NCBI RefSeq assembly: GCF_902499075.1
Contig: NZ_CABVPP010000026.1
Location: 25,346-89,345, forward strand
DNA: 64,000 nt
Origin: Burkholderia pseudomultivorans
GTDB taxonomy: Bacteria > Pseudomonadota > Gammaproteobacteria > Burkholderiales > Burkholderiaceae
Direction of reading: 5' to 3'
This document shows, piece after piece, positions 10,427 through 18,593 of the stretch. The first letter of the stretch is position 1. Each line of letters starts with the position of its first letter. The notes beneath the pieces were generated by a model, which made no database searches, had not been told where the DNA came from, and saw nothing but the letters and a program-made list of their open reading frames with translations. The translations under genes were made by a program, and so were the position numbers.

Positions 10427-12646
10427 TCAGGCCGTCTTCAGCTGGTTGCCGACCGGCAGCTTGCGCAGCCGCTTGCCGGTCGCCGCGAAGATAGCGTTCG
10501 ACACCGCCGCCGCCGTCGCGGCCGTGCCCGGCTCGCCGATCCCGCCCGGCGCTTCGCCGCTCTTCACGATATGCACGTCGATCGGCGGCGTCTCGTTGAT
10601 CCGCAGCATCCGGTAGTCGGTGAAGTTGCTCTGCATCACGCGGCCGTTCTCGATCGTGATCTCGCCGTACAGCGCGCCGGTGATCCCGAAGATGATGCCG
10701 CCCTGCACCTGCGCCTCGATCGTGTTCGGGTTGACGAACATTCCGCAGTCGACCGCGCAGACGACGCGCTTGACCTGCACCTCGCCGTCGTCGACCGCGA
10801 CGTCGACGACGATCGAGAAGAAGCTGCCGAACGCATGCATCACCGACACGCCGCGCCCCTGCCCCTTCGGCAGCGCGCTGCCCCACCCCGCCGCCTTCGC
10901 CGCGACGTCGAGCACGTTGCGTGCGCGCGGCGTCTTGTCGAGCAGCGCGCGGCGATATTGCACGGGATCGGTCTTGGTCTGCGCGGCCAGCTCGTCGATG
11001 AAGCTCTCGACGACGAAGGTGCCGCGCGTCGGGCCGACGCCGCGCCAGAACGCGGTCGGCACGTGGCGCGGCTCCTGCCGCACGTAGTCGACGAGCTGGT
11101 TCGGCAGGTCGTACGGCAATTCGGCCGCGACCTCGACCGCGTCGGGATCGACGCCGTCCTTGAACGCGGGCGGCGCGAAGCGCGCCATGATCGACGAGCC
11201 GACGATCCGGTGCTGCCACGCGATCGGCTTGCCGTTCGCGTCGAGGCCGGCCGAGATCCGGTCGTAGTAGCACGGCCGGTACATGTCGTGCTGCACGTCT
11301 TCCTCGCGCGTCCAGACGACCTTCACCGGCGCGCCGACCTGTTTGCCGATCTTCACGGCGTGGCCGATCATGTCCGTCTCGAGCCGCCGGCCGAAGCCGC
11401 CGCCGAGCAGATGGTTGTGCACGACGATGCGATCCGGCGACAGGCCGGTGAGCCGCTGCACGGTGTCGACCGCGCGCGTCGGCACCTGCGTGCCGACCCA
11501 GATCTCGCAGCCGTCGCCGCGCACGTGCACCGTGCAGTTCACGGGCTCCATCGTTGCGTGCGCAAGCAGCGGCTGCTCGTACACGGCATCGACGCGCGTC
11601 TTCGCGTCCGCGAACGCCTTCGCGACGTCGCCGTCCTTGCGCGCGACCGCGCCCTTGCCGTTCGCCGCCGCCTGCGCGAGATCCGCGAAAAGATCCTTCG
11701 TCGATACCTTCGCGCCCGCGCCCTCGTTCCATTTGACGACGAGCGCCGATGCGCCGCGCTTGGCCGCCCACGTGTGATCGCCGACCACCGCGACCGCGTC
11801 GTCGACGCGCACGACCTGGCGCACGCCGGGGATCCGCTTCGCGGCCGTATCGTCGACGCTCGCGACCGTGCCGCCGAATACCGGACTGTTCACGATCACC
11901 GCGTAGAGCATGCCCGGCAGACGCACGTCGAGCCCGAACTGCGCGGTGCCGTCGACCTTCTCCGGCGAGTCGAGCCGCTTCGCGGGCGTGCCGACCAGCT
12001 TGAAGTCCGCCGGCCTTTTCAGCGCGACGTCGGTCGGCACAGGCAGTTTCGCGGCGGCGTCCGCGAGCTGGCCGTACGATGCGCGCCGGCCGCTCGGCGG
12101 ATGCTGCACCTCGCCGTTTTCTGCGCGACAGCTCGCCGGATCGACATTCCATTGCTTCGCGGCCGCCGCGACCAGCAGCGTGCGCGCGGTCGCGCCTGCA
12201 CGGCGCAGCGGCTCCCACGCGTAGCGCACCGACGTCGAGCCGCCGGTCAGCTGGCCGCCCAGCAGCGGATCGAGGAACAGCTTCTCGTTCGGCGGCGCAT
12301 GGTCGAGCGTGACGCTCGACAGCGGCACCTCGAGTTCCTCGGCGATCAGCATCGGCAGCGCCGTATAGACGCCCTGCCCCATCTCGACCTTCGGCATCAC
12401 GAGCGTGACCTTGCCGGTGCGGTCGATCTGCACGAAGGCGTTCGGCGCGAACACGCCGGTCGGCGCCGGTTCGGCTGCGTCGCCGCCGATCACCGAGCGT
12501 CGCGCATCGTCGCCCGCTGCCGGCAGGCTGAAGCCGAGCAGCAGCCCGCCCCCCGCGGCCGCGCCGAGCGACACGCCGAGCCGGAGAAACGAACGGCGCG
12601 ACACGCCCGCGCCGGCCCGACCTGCTTCGATCAGTCCTCGCGACAT
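10427..12646 (-). CDS. Molybdopterin-binding hydroxylase large subunit (IorB-like)
   Basis: The 739-residue protein belongs to the xanthine dehydrogenase family in the compact form typified by isoquinoline 1-oxidoreductase beta subunit. A twin-arginine signal (SRRSFLRLG) at the N-terminus implies folded export with the small subunit. Mo-cofactor signatures include MGQGVYTALPML, GGSTSVR, GGGFGRR, FWRGVGPTRG and the C-terminal GGIGEPGTAA, which carries the catalytic glutamate region. Substrates in this family are aldehydes or N-heterocycles; which one applies cannot be told. It starts one base after the 2Fe-2S gene and is followed by the triheme cytochrome gene. No FAD subunit is present, consistent with electron delivery to cytochrome c. 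Confidence 0.88.
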   Translation of the reverse strand: MSRGLIEAGRAGAGVSRRSFLRLGVSLGAAAGGGLLLGFSLPAAGDDARRSVIGGDAAEPAPTGVFAPNAFVQIDRTGKVTLVMPKVEMGQGVYTALPMLIAEELEVPLSSVTLDHAPPNEKLFLDPLLGGQLTGGSTSVRYAWEPLRRAGATARTLLVAAAAKQWNVDPASCRAENGEVQHPPSGRRASYGQLADAAAKLPVPTDVALKRPADFKLVGTPAKRLDSPEKVDGTAQFGLDVRLPGMLYAVIVNSPVFGGTVASVDDTAAKRIPGVRQVVRVDDAVAVVGDHTWAAKRGASALVVKWNEGAGAKVSTKDLFADLAQAAANGKGAVARKDGDVAKAFADAKTRVDAVYEQPLLAHATMEPVNCTVHVRGDGCEIWVGTQVPTRAVDTVQRLTGLSPDRIVVHNHLLGGGFGRRLETDMIGHAVKIGKQVGAPVKVVWTREEDVQHDMYRPCYYDRISAGLDANGKPIAWQHRIVGSSIMARFAPPAFKDGVDPDAVEVAAELPYDLPNQLVDYVRQEPRHVPTAFWRGVGPTRGTFVVESFIDELAAQTKTDPVQYRRALLDKTPRARNVLDVAAKAAGWGSALPKGQGRGVSVMHAFGSFFSIVVDVAVDDGEVQVKRVVCAVDCGMFVNPNTIEAQVQGGIIFGITGALYGEITIENGRVMQSNFTDYRMLRINETPPIDVHIVKSGEAPGGIGEPGTAATAAAVSNAIFAATGKRLRKLPVGNQLKTA

Positions 12647-12647
12647 G

Positions 12648-13103
12648 TCAGGCCCCCTTCGCGGCTTGCTTCACGGCCGCGCGAATCCGGTGATAGGTGC
12701 CGCAGCGGCAGATGTTGCCGGCCATCGCGGCATCGATGTCGGCGTCGCTCGGGTTCGGGTTCGACGCGATCAGCGCGGTGGCCGTCATCACCTGCCCCGA
12801 CTGGCAGTAGCCGCACTGCACGACGTCGAGTTCGCGCCATGCCTGCTGGACCTTCCGGCCGGCCGGCGTGGCTCCGACCGCCTCGATCGTCGTGATTTTC
12901 CGGCCGGCGACCGCCGCGACCGGCAGCACGCACGCGCGCGCGGCGACGCCGTCGAGATGCACGGTGCACGCGCCGCATTGCGCGATCCCGCAGCCGAACT
13001 TCGTGCCGGTCAGGCCGACGAGATCGCGCAGGACCCAGAGCAGCGGCATGTCGTCGGGGGCGTCGACCGTACGGGTCTCGTCGTTGATGTTGAGGGTAAG
13101 CAT
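12648..13103 (-). CDS. 2Fe-2S subunit of a molybdenum hydroxylase (IorA-like)
   Basis: The 151-residue protein has two iron-sulfur clusters. The plant-ferredoxin type is in the N-terminal half ([17 protein letters not shown], with a fourth Cys in RACVLPV). The CO-dehydrogenase type is in the C-terminal half ([10 protein letters not shown] and [11 protein letters not shown]). It relays electrons from the Mo site. It has no export signal and probably travels with the twin-arginine-bearing large subunit. It opens the three-gene operon, with one base between it and the large-subunit gene. Confidence 0.92.
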   Translation of the reverse strand: MLTLNINDETRTVDAPDDMPLLWVLRDLVGLTGTKFGCGIAQCGACTVHLDGVAARACVLPVAAVAGRKITTIEAVGATPAGRKVQQAWRELDVVQCGYCQSGQVMTATALIASNPNPSDADIDAAMAGNICRCGTYHRIRAAVKQAAKGA

Positions 13104-13193
13104 TCAGCCTCCGGGGCCTGTGTATGGGGGAAAGCGGCGCGACCGCGCGCCGTGTCGTCATCGCCGCCGCGCGCTGCGCGACGGCTGCTGCGG

Positions 13194-13217
13194 GCGGCCC
13201 GGGCAAAAGCGGGCCGC
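13194..13217 (-). terminator. GC-rich hairpin after the ABM monooxygenase gene
   Basis: A perfect 8-bp stem (GCGGCCCG / CGGGCCGC) with an 8-base loop lies 8 bases past the stop of the minus-strand gene at 13225. There is no U-tract, so it may act as a weak terminator or 3'-end stabiliser. Confidence 0.35.
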
Positions 13218-13224
13218 TGCTCGG

Positions 13225-13524
13225 TTACTCGGCCACGTCGATGCCGGACAACACCTTGATCACGGGCGGCGCGGCAAACCAGTCTGCCGACTTGTCGCGG
13301 AACGCGACGAAGTACGGGCTGGCGAGATGCGCATCGAATGCCGCCTGGTCGTCGTAGATCTCGAACAGGTGCAGGTTCGGCGAATCGCCGGCTTCGCGGA
13401 ACAGGTCGTAGCGGCGGTTGCCGGGCTCGGCGCGCGTCTTGCCGACCATGCTGCGCAATTCGGCCTCGGCGGCCTGCGCATGCTCGGGTTTCGGGAACAA
13501 CGAGGCCATCACGTAAAGCGCCAT
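13225..13524 (-). CDS. ABM-domain putative quinol monooxygenase
   Basis: A 99-residue single-domain protein of the antibiotic biosynthesis monooxygenase fold (ferredoxin-like, YgiN-like). It shows the pattern ELRSMVGKTRAEPGNRRYDLF, then LHLFEIYDDQAAFDAHLASPYF, which is typical of the family. Such enzymes oxidise quinols or small aromatics without a bound cofactor, although many homologues are uncharacterised. ATG 13524 has GGAGTG at good spacing. It lies 82 bases downstream of the medium-chain reductase gene, separated by a 40-bp perfect palindrome, and is probably co-transcribed with it under the NemR-type repressor. Confidence 0.8.
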   Translation of the reverse strand: MALYVMASLFPKPEHAQAAEAELRSMVGKTRAEPGNRRYDLFREAGDSPNLHLFEIYDDQAAFDAHLASPYFVAFRDKSADWFAAPPVIKVLSGIDVAE

Positions 13525-13554
13525 GGTTTCACTCCTTTCGAAACGGAATCGAGA

Positions 13555-13594
13555 ATGCCACATGCCGGCGTCGCGCGACGCCGGCATGTGGCAT
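13555..13594. repeat. 40-bp perfect palindrome between two co-oriented genes
   Basis: Two 20-base arms (13555-13574 and 13575-13594) are exact reverse complements with no spacer, reading ATGCCACATGCCGGCGTCGC in the first arm. On the transcript it forms a very stable hairpin between the reductase stop (13607) and the ABM start (13524). There is no U-tract on the minus strand, so it looks less like a plain terminator than an RNA-stabilising or expression-tuning element. A bifunctional protein-binding site is also possible. Confidence 0.85.
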
Positions 13595-13606
13595 CGGCTG
13601 GGCGGA

Positions 13607-14650
13607 TTACGCCAGTTCGTCCGGGCCGACGCGCACCACGACCTTGCCGAAGTTCTTGCCGGCGAGCAGGCCGATCAGCGCAGCCGGCGCATCGGCCAGG
13701 TCGGGAATCACGTCTTCGCGCGCCTTCACCTTGCCCTGCGCGACCCATTCGCTCATGTCCTTCAGGAACGGCGCATAGCCGGTCGCATAGTGGTCGAGGA
13801 TGATGAAACCCTGCATCCGGATGCGCTTGCGCAGGATCGTGCCCACCAGCGCCGGCAGACGGTCGGGGCCGGCCGGCGGCGCGGTGTCGTTGTAGTGCGC
13901 GATGATGCCGCACACGGGCACGCGCGCATGGTCGTTGAGCAGCGGCCACACCGCGTCGAACACGGCGCCGCCGACGTTCTCGAAATAGACGTCGATGCCG
14001 TTCGGGCACGCGTCCTTCAGCTTGTTCGCAAACGCCGGATCGCGATGATCGACGCACGCGTCGAAGCCGAGCGTATCGGTCACGTACGCGCATTTGTCCG
14101 CGCCGCCCGCAACACCGACCACGCGGCAGCCCTTCAGCTTCGCGATCTGCCCGACGACGGCGCCGACCGCGCCGCTCGCCGCCGCGACGACCACGGTTTC
14201 GCCGGCCTTCGGCTCGCCGATCTTCAGCAATCCGGTGTAGGCGGTGAACCCCGGCATGCCGAGCACGCCGAGCGCATACGACGGATGCGCGAAGTCGCGG
14301 CCGAGCGGGATCAGGTCGCGGCCGTCGGACAGCGCATAGTCCTGCCAGCCGCCGCCCGCGACGACCAGATCGCCTTCGCGGAACGCCGGCAGGTTCGACG
14401 ACACGACGCGGCTGACCGTGCCACCGACCATCACCTGGCCGAGTTCGACCGACGCGGCATAGGACGGCGCGTCGCTCATCCGGCCGCGCATGTACGGATC
14501 GAGCGACAGCCAGACCGTGCGCAGCAGCACCTGCCCCGCGCCGGGCACCGGCACGTCGCCGGTTTCGGTGCGGAAGTCGTTCGGGGTGGGCGCGCCCACC
14601 GGGCGCGAGTTCAGGACGATGCGGCGGTTTGCAGTCTTGCTTTGCGGCAT
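13607..14650 (-). CDS. NADP-dependent medium-chain reductase (CurA/YncB-like)
   Basis: The 347-residue protein belongs to the zinc-independent leukotriene B4 12-hydroxydehydrogenase/quinone reductase group of medium-chain dehydrogenases. Signatures are the N-terminal LSLDPYMRGRM, the nucleotide-binding AAASGAVGAVVGQIAKLKGCRVVG, YFENVGG and IRMQGFII. Members reduce the activated double bond of enones and related electrophiles. ATG 14650 has GGAGG five bases upstream. Regulation is visible: an operator TAGACCAGTCGTCTA lies about 170 bases upstream, matching the one in front of the adjacent NemR-type regulator. The predicted role is detoxification of reactive carbonyls or quinones. Confidence 0.88.
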   Translation of the reverse strand: MPQSKTANRRIVLNSRPVGAPTPNDFRTETGDVPVPGAGQVLLRTVWLSLDPYMRGRMSDAPSYAASVELGQVMVGGTVSRVVSSNLPAFREGDLVVAGGGWQDYALSDGRDLIPLGRDFAHPSYALGVLGMPGFTAYTGLLKIGEPKAGETVVVAAASGAVGAVVGQIAKLKGCRVVGVAGGADKCAYVTDTLGFDACVDHRDPAFANKLKDACPNGIDVYFENVGGAVFDAVWPLLNDHARVPVCGIIAHYNDTAPPAGPDRLPALVGTILRKRIRMQGFIILDHYATGYAPFLKDMSEWVAQGKVKAREDVIPDLADAPAALIGLLAGKNFGKVVVRVGPDELA

Positions 14651-14822
14651 GTGAGCCTCCGTCAGCGTGAAATTCGACGAGGAATGCGTGTGCGGTGACA
14701 CGATTCGGTCAGGGATGAACGACAGATGCGAGCACGCCGGCCGGCGCAGCGACGGCGAGGTCGCTTTGCCTGCGGGCGCGTGGGTGAAGCAATCGGAACG
14801 GCGATAGGGTCTCTGTCATAAG

Positions 14823-14837
14823 TAGACCAGTCGTCTA
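14823..14837. promoter_or_regulatory. NemR-type operator of the reductase/ABM transcription unit
   Basis: TAGACCAGTCGTCTA, with TAGAC/GTCTA arms around five bases, differs by one central base from the site at 15521-15535. It lies between the regulator stop and the reductase start, where the reductase promoter should be. It resembles the E. coli NemR box, TAGACC-N4-GGTCTA. Confidence 0.75.
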
Positions 14838-14877
14838 GTATCGGGGTAAAAACAAGGCGCGCCGATGCGCGCCTGAT

Positions 14878-15498
14878 TTATGACCGTGCTCCGTCATGCG
14901 AGGACGGCGCCAGGTTCAGCATCCGCCGTGTCGCGGCCATCGCGGTTTCGAGCGGCTTGCGGTTGCGGTGGATCTTTTCCAGCAGCGTCGCGCCGAGCCA
15001 CAGCTCGTAGAGAAGCGCGGCCGTATGGAGCGGATCGTCGATGCCGCTCAGCGAGCCGTCGGCCAGCCCGGCATCGATGCCGCCCGCGAGCCGCTCGACG
15101 ATCTGGCTGGTGCCGCGCCGCAGGACGGCGCGCATCGCCTCGGACAGGTCGGAGACCTCCGCGCCGAGCTTCACCGCGAGACACTTGCCCTCGGGATCGT
15201 CCGCGCACTGCGTATCCAGCCAGTTGCTCCAGTACGTCATCAGCCGCTCGGCGCCCGTGCCGCCCTGGTGCCGGAGCAGCTTGTCGAGATGCGCGAGATA
15301 GCCCTCGAAATACGATTCCAGCAGCGCTTCGCCGAATGCTTCCTTCGAACCGAAGTAATGGTAGAACGAGCCCTTCGGGATGCCCGCCGCGGCGAGTATC
15401 TCGTTCAGACCGACCGCCGAGAACCCCTTGTGGAGCATGATCGGCTTCGCGATGTTCAGGATGTGCTGGCGGACTTCCGCGCCCGAAGATGCATTCAT
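14878..15498 (-). CDS. nemR: TetR-family redox/electrophile repressor, NemR-like
   Basis: A 206-residue TetR-family repressor. The helix-turn-helix spans about residues 25-50 (GLNEILAAAGIPKGSFYHYFGSK is the hallmark). Two residues match E. coli NemR by position: Cys106 (in GKCLAVKLGAEVSD) and Lys175 (in LLEKIHR), the pair forming the reversible bleach-sensing sulfenamide in NemR; a second Cys is at 98. E. coli NemR responds to N-ethylmaleimide, methylglyoxal, quinones and hypochlorite. An operator sits 23 bases upstream of the start (autoregulation) and another before the reductase gene. The function is inferred by homology, but residues and sites agree. Confidence 0.85.
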   Translation of the reverse strand: MNASSGAEVRQHILNIAKPIMLHKGFSAVGLNEILAAAGIPKGSFYHYFGSKEAFGEALLESYFEGYLAHLDKLLRHQGGTGAERLMTYWSNWLDTQCADDPEGKCLAVKLGAEVSDLSEAMRAVLRRGTSQIVERLAGGIDAGLADGSLSGIDDPLHTAALLYELWLGATLLEKIHRNRKPLETAMAATRRMLNLAPSSHDGARS

Positions 15499-15520
15499 GA
15501 TGGCGTATGGTAGCAGCGAT

Positions 15521-15535
15521 TAGACCGGTCGTCTA
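15521..15535. promoter_or_regulatory. NemR-type operator in front of nemR (autoregulatory)
   Basis: TAGACCGGTCGTCTA lies 23 bases upstream of the nemR start. With the near-identical copy at 14823-14837 it frames the unit. Occupancy here would block nemR's own promoter. Confidence 0.78.
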
Positions 15536-15625
15536 ATGACATCGACCCGGCAGGTTGAGCGGCACTTTACCCGATTCGCGCGGGGCGATCGGACGGATGC
15601 GGGCTGTCGCCGCATGTCGTTGATG

Positions 15626-16651
15626 TCAGGCGGATTTCGGCGTGCGCCGTTTGCCGACAGGCTTGGCGGGACGCAGGCCCGCGGATGGCCGGACAGCCGC
15701 GCGGCGCACCGCCGCGCGCGAAGCGGAGGCGCGTTCGGCGCGCAACGCATCGAGTTCGGCGACGCTGGCCGCGTGGGCTGCGCGTGCGCCGTCGAGCTGC
15801 CCTTCGAGCATGCCGCAGCGGTGCTGCATGTCGGCGAGTTGCGCCTGCAGCGTGGCGGCGTCCTTGCGATATTGCGCATCGCGCTGTTCGGCGCGCGCGG
15901 TCGCCGCGTCGAGTTCCTTTTGCAGTCGTGCGGTCGCGAGCCGTTCGCGGTCGATCTCCTGCAGCGCCCGCCTTTCCGACGCGCGCAGCCGCTCTTCCGC
16001 CCGGCTCGCATCGTCGCGCAGCCGGTCGAGCTGCGCGGTGAAATCCGCGCGGGCCTGCGCGAGCGCGCGGCCGCCTTCCGCATTGTCGGCCTTCAAACGC
16101 TCGATTTCCGCTTGCTGCGCGCGCCGCGACGCTTCGTCCGCCGCCTTTTCCTGCTGGAGTTCCTGGATTCGCACCTGCGCGGCGAGCAGCGCGGCCGTGC
16201 GCTGCTCCAGCGCGGTTTCGGTGCGCGCCAGCTCGGCCTGCAACGCGGCGACTTCGGTCCGGGCTGCCGCGCGCTCGGCTTCGACGTCGGCGCGCAGCGC
16301 GTCGAGCGCCGACGCCGCGTCGGCGGACGAGCGGCTCCACAGTGCGGCGACGAGTTCGCCCGCCGCGGCCTGCAGGTCGGCCGGCAAATCCGGATGCTCG
16401 ATGCGGACACGGCTCTTTTCCCGCAGCTCCGACCAGAATTCGCCGAGCACGGCCGTCGGCGTACTCATGCTGCCCTTGCGGACGAGCTGGTACAGGCGGT
16501 TGGCGGTGGGCGTGACGCCGAAGCGGAAGAACAGCAGCGCACAGACCTCGCGGTAAAGCTCGCGCGTTTTCGGGAAGGCGGCCTTGAGGCGCTCGATTTC
16601 GGCGGTCAGGCGGGGTTCGTCGGCGGCAAGGTCGGACATGGGTGGGAGCAT
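15626..16651 (-). CDS. KfrA-like DNA-binding coiled-coil protein
   Basis: The 341-residue protein has an N-terminal KfrA-type domain (about residues 15-120: EIERLKAAFPKTRELYREVCALLFFRFGVTPTANRLYQLVRKGSMSTP), a helix-turn-helix found in plasmid replication and partition regions. It is followed by an almost continuous Ala/Glu/Arg/Gln coiled coil (about 115-305) and a basic Arg/Pro/Lys tail. Plasmid KfrA is an autorepressor and partition-assisting filament protein. ATG 16651 is used; ATG 16639 is equally possible, as neither has a good Shine-Dalgarno site. A sigma-70-like promoter and an AT-rich palindrome lie just upstream, as expected for autoregulation. Confidence 0.8.
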   Translation of the reverse strand: MLPPMSDLAADEPRLTAEIERLKAAFPKTRELYREVCALLFFRFGVTPTANRLYQLVRKGSMSTPTAVLGEFWSELREKSRVRIEHPDLPADLQAAAGELVAALWSRSSADAASALDALRADVEAERAAARTEVAALQAELARTETALEQRTAALLAAQVRIQELQQEKAADEASRRAQQAEIERLKADNAEGGRALAQARADFTAQLDRLRDDASRAEERLRASERRALQEIDRERLATARLQKELDAATARAEQRDAQYRKDAATLQAQLADMQHRCGMLEGQLDGARAAHAASVAELDALRAERASASRAAVRRAAVRPSAGLRPAKPVGKRRTPKSA

Positions 16652-16670
16652 CGAGGGAAATTTCGCAAAT

Positions 16671-16699
16671 AATATAACGTAAACCGTTAAATATCCAAT
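16671..16699 (-). promoter_or_regulatory. Sigma-70-like promoter of the KfrA-like gene
   Basis: On the minus strand TTGGAT (16699-16694) and TATATT (16676-16671) are separated by 17 bases in an AT-rich stretch, putting the transcript start about 12-25 bases before the candidate start codons. Confidence 0.55.
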
Positions 16700-16720
16700 C
16701 CATCGGGTTCAGATTTTTGA

Positions 16721-16738
16721 CATTATTTCTATAATGTT
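16721..16738. promoter_or_regulatory. AT-rich palindrome upstream of the KfrA-like gene
   Basis: ACATTAT-TTCT-ATAATGT is a perfect inverted repeat with 7-bp arms, 22 bases upstream of the -35 of the KfrA-like promoter. It is a candidate KfrA operator. A TTGACA and a TATAAT overlap it, but only seven bases apart, so they do not form a promoter. Confidence 0.5.
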
Positions 16739-16930
16739 GAGATTTCCGGTGGCTGGGCGTTGTCGACCGCCCCGAGCGGTGCTCCGAAGGATGCGCCGCG
16801 GCGGTCCGCCCGACCTCTCGCCTCCCAATCGCCCGCACCCGCCCGACCCGACCGCCGGCGCCCCTTGCTAAGGTTCCGATAAGGCTGCGTCCCTAGACTG
16901 CATGGCACCGCACTCTCCCGGAGCCGTCCC

Positions 16931-17713
16931 ATGTCCCCCGCTCTCGCCCGGCCGGCCGCACGCTGGCTCAACAAGGTGCCCGAGATCACGCTCGCGTTCT
17001 GGATCATCAAGATCATGTCGACCACGGTCGGCGAAACCTGCGCCGACTATCTCGCCGTCAACGCGGGCTGGGGCCAGGGTGTGACGCGCGGGCTGATGAT
17101 GTCGCTGCTTGCGATTGCACTCTTGCTGCAGCTGCGCACGCGCCGCTACACGCCGTGGATTTACTGGCTCACGGTCGTCCTCGTGAGCATCGTCGGGACG
17201 CAAATCACCGACCTGCTGACCGACGGGCTCGGCGTCAGCCTCTATATCAGCACGGGCGTATTCGCCGTCGCACTCGCCGCGATCTTCGCGATCTGGTATC
17301 GGATCGAGCACACGCTGTCGATCGACGCGATCGACACACCGCAGCGCGAGCTGTTCTATTGGGCCGCGATCCTCTGCACGTTCGCGCTGGGCACCGCTGC
17401 CGGCGATCTCGCGACCGAAGCGCTCGGGCTCGGTTTCTCGCTCGGCGCCGTCGCTTTCGGCGTGCTGCTCGCACTCGTCTACGTTGCGTGGAGCAGCGGC
17501 GTCAACGCGGTACTGACGTTCTGGATCGCATACATCCTCACGCGGCCGTTCGGCGCGTCACTCGGCGACCTGCTCACACAGTCGCGCAGCTACGGCGGAT
17601 TCGGCCTGGGTGCCGCGACGACGAGCCTGCTGTTCCTGTCCGTGATCGTCGCGCTCGTCGCCGTCGCGCAATTCGGCGCCGGCATTCGTGCGCGTGAGGA
17701 ATCCGCCAAATGA
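16931..17713 (+). CDS. Polytopic membrane protein, COG4705 type
   Basis: The 260-residue integral membrane protein has eight or so hydrophobic segments. It looks internally repeated: the motif pattern T-x-G-[ET]-x2-[AG]-D recurs ([37 protein letters not shown], and a degenerate [10 protein letters not shown]). Loops carry the acidic/polar residues and helices are short. This matches the uncharacterised membrane-anchored COG4705 proteins; the repeated acidic motifs suggest ion handling, but no function is established that I can cite. ATG 16931 gives a short amphipathic N-terminus. The downstream lipoprotein gene follows closely. Confidence 0.8.
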   Translation: MSPALARPAARWLNKVPEITLAFWIIKIMSTTVGETCADYLAVNAGWGQGVTRGLMMSLLAIALLLQLRTRRYTPWIYWLTVVLVSIVGTQITDLLTDGLGVSLYISTGVFAVALAAIFAIWYRIEHTLSIDAIDTPQRELFYWAAILCTFALGTAAGDLATEALGLGFSLGAVAFGVLLALVYVAWSSGVNAVLTFWIAYILTRPFGASLGDLLTQSRSYGGFGLGAATTSLLFLSVIVALVAVAQFGAGIRAREESAK

Positions 17714-17751
17714 TTTTCCTGTCCCGCTCAAACCCGAATCGAGGATCGTTC

Positions 17752-18198
17752 ATGCGCTCTCCGACCATGCTTTCCCGCCTGCTCGTCGCCTGTTCCGCTT
17801 GCGCCGCGCTCGCCGCTGCGGCCGGCTGCTCGAAGCAGGCCGACAGTGCCGCCGCAGCGACTGCGGCTTCCGCGCCGGCGGTGCCGGCCGCGCCCGCGCA
17901 GACATCGAGACTCGGCGACCTCTCCCGCTTCCGCGCGATCGCCGCCGACGTCTCCGCCTTGGTCGCGAAGGGCGATCTCGCCGGCGGCAACGCGCGCATC
18001 AAGGATCTGGAGCTGGCGTGGGATGAAGCCGAAGCGGGCCTCAAGCCGCGCGCGGCGGACGACTGGCACGTACTCGACAAGGCGATCGATCGCGCGCTCG
18101 AAGCGCTGCGTGCCGATCATCCGACGCAGGCCGACTGCTCGACGGCGATGCGCGATCTTCTGGGCGTATTCGACAAGCTTGCGGGCAAGTCGGCTTGA
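17752..18198 (+). CDS. Small lipoprotein of unknown function
   Basis: The 148-residue protein has a signal peptide and lipobox AAAGC (Cys near residue 26), an Ala/Pro-rich linker, then a helical domain ([57 protein letters not shown]) resembling periplasmic helical bundles that bind small ligands or partners. Start 17752 has GAGG seven bases upstream; an in-frame ATG at 17710 overlapping the previous stop is less likely because it would bury the signal peptide. It is probably co-transcribed with the COG4705 membrane protein gene 38 bases upstream and may form a unit with it. Confidence 0.75.
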   Translation: MRSPTMLSRLLVACSACAALAAAAGCSKQADSAAAATAASAPAVPAAPAQTSRLGDLSRFRAIAADVSALVAKGDLAGGNARIKDLELAWDEAEAGLKPRAADDWHVLDKAIDRALEALRADHPTQADCSTAMRDLLGVFDKLAGKSA

Positions 18199-18593
18199 CG
18201 GGGAGGAGCGCCTGCCGCCCTTCGGGGCTGCGTTGGCCGTCGTGGTTTGGCGGGCGACTCGGGTAGTCGATCGATATTCGCGCGCGCATGCGCGCATCGG
18301 TCACCCGACCGCGGCAGCGTTGGCGCCGGAGACTTCACTGACCTTCATGCGGCTTCGGCCGCAGTCCGTATGCGCGGCGGGTTCGCCGCGTGTGCCGAAC
18401 AGCCCGGTGTCGGGCGTCAACACGTGTCATCGGCGCGGTGCGCCGACGGTCAAGAATTCAATCCTTGAATTCCACAAATAAATAGAATTTAAATCCACCA
18501 AAGCCCCAATCCAAAGTTGACTTTGGAGTATTTTTCCCCGTGTCCGGACGTATCATTTCTCGCATTCCAGCAGGCATGTGAAAGACGAAAGAA
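18199..18593. promoter_or_regulatory. Intergenic region with two perfect inverted repeats
   Basis: These 395 bases lead into the cysteine desulfurase-DUF442 gene. The last 150 bases are AT-rich and contain GAATTCAA-TCC-TTGAATTC (18454-18472) and TCCAAAGT-TG-ACTTTGGA (18510-18527), both with perfect 8-bp arms. Their position 66-140 bases before the start codon suggests operators for a repressor. The second is followed by TATTTTT and could alternatively be a weak terminator. No gene is seen in the gap. Confidence 0.5.

Noticed and set aside
9099-12218. A 1039-codon open frame joining the cytochrome and the Mo subunit
   Set aside because: The N-terminal half is Arg/Gly-rich out-of-frame translation of the Mo-subunit gene; the cytochrome has its own start and ribosome site.
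16718-16736. TTGACA and TATAAT close together
   Set aside because: Only seven bases separate the hexamers, so they cannot form a sigma-70 promoter; they are part of an AT-rich palindrome.
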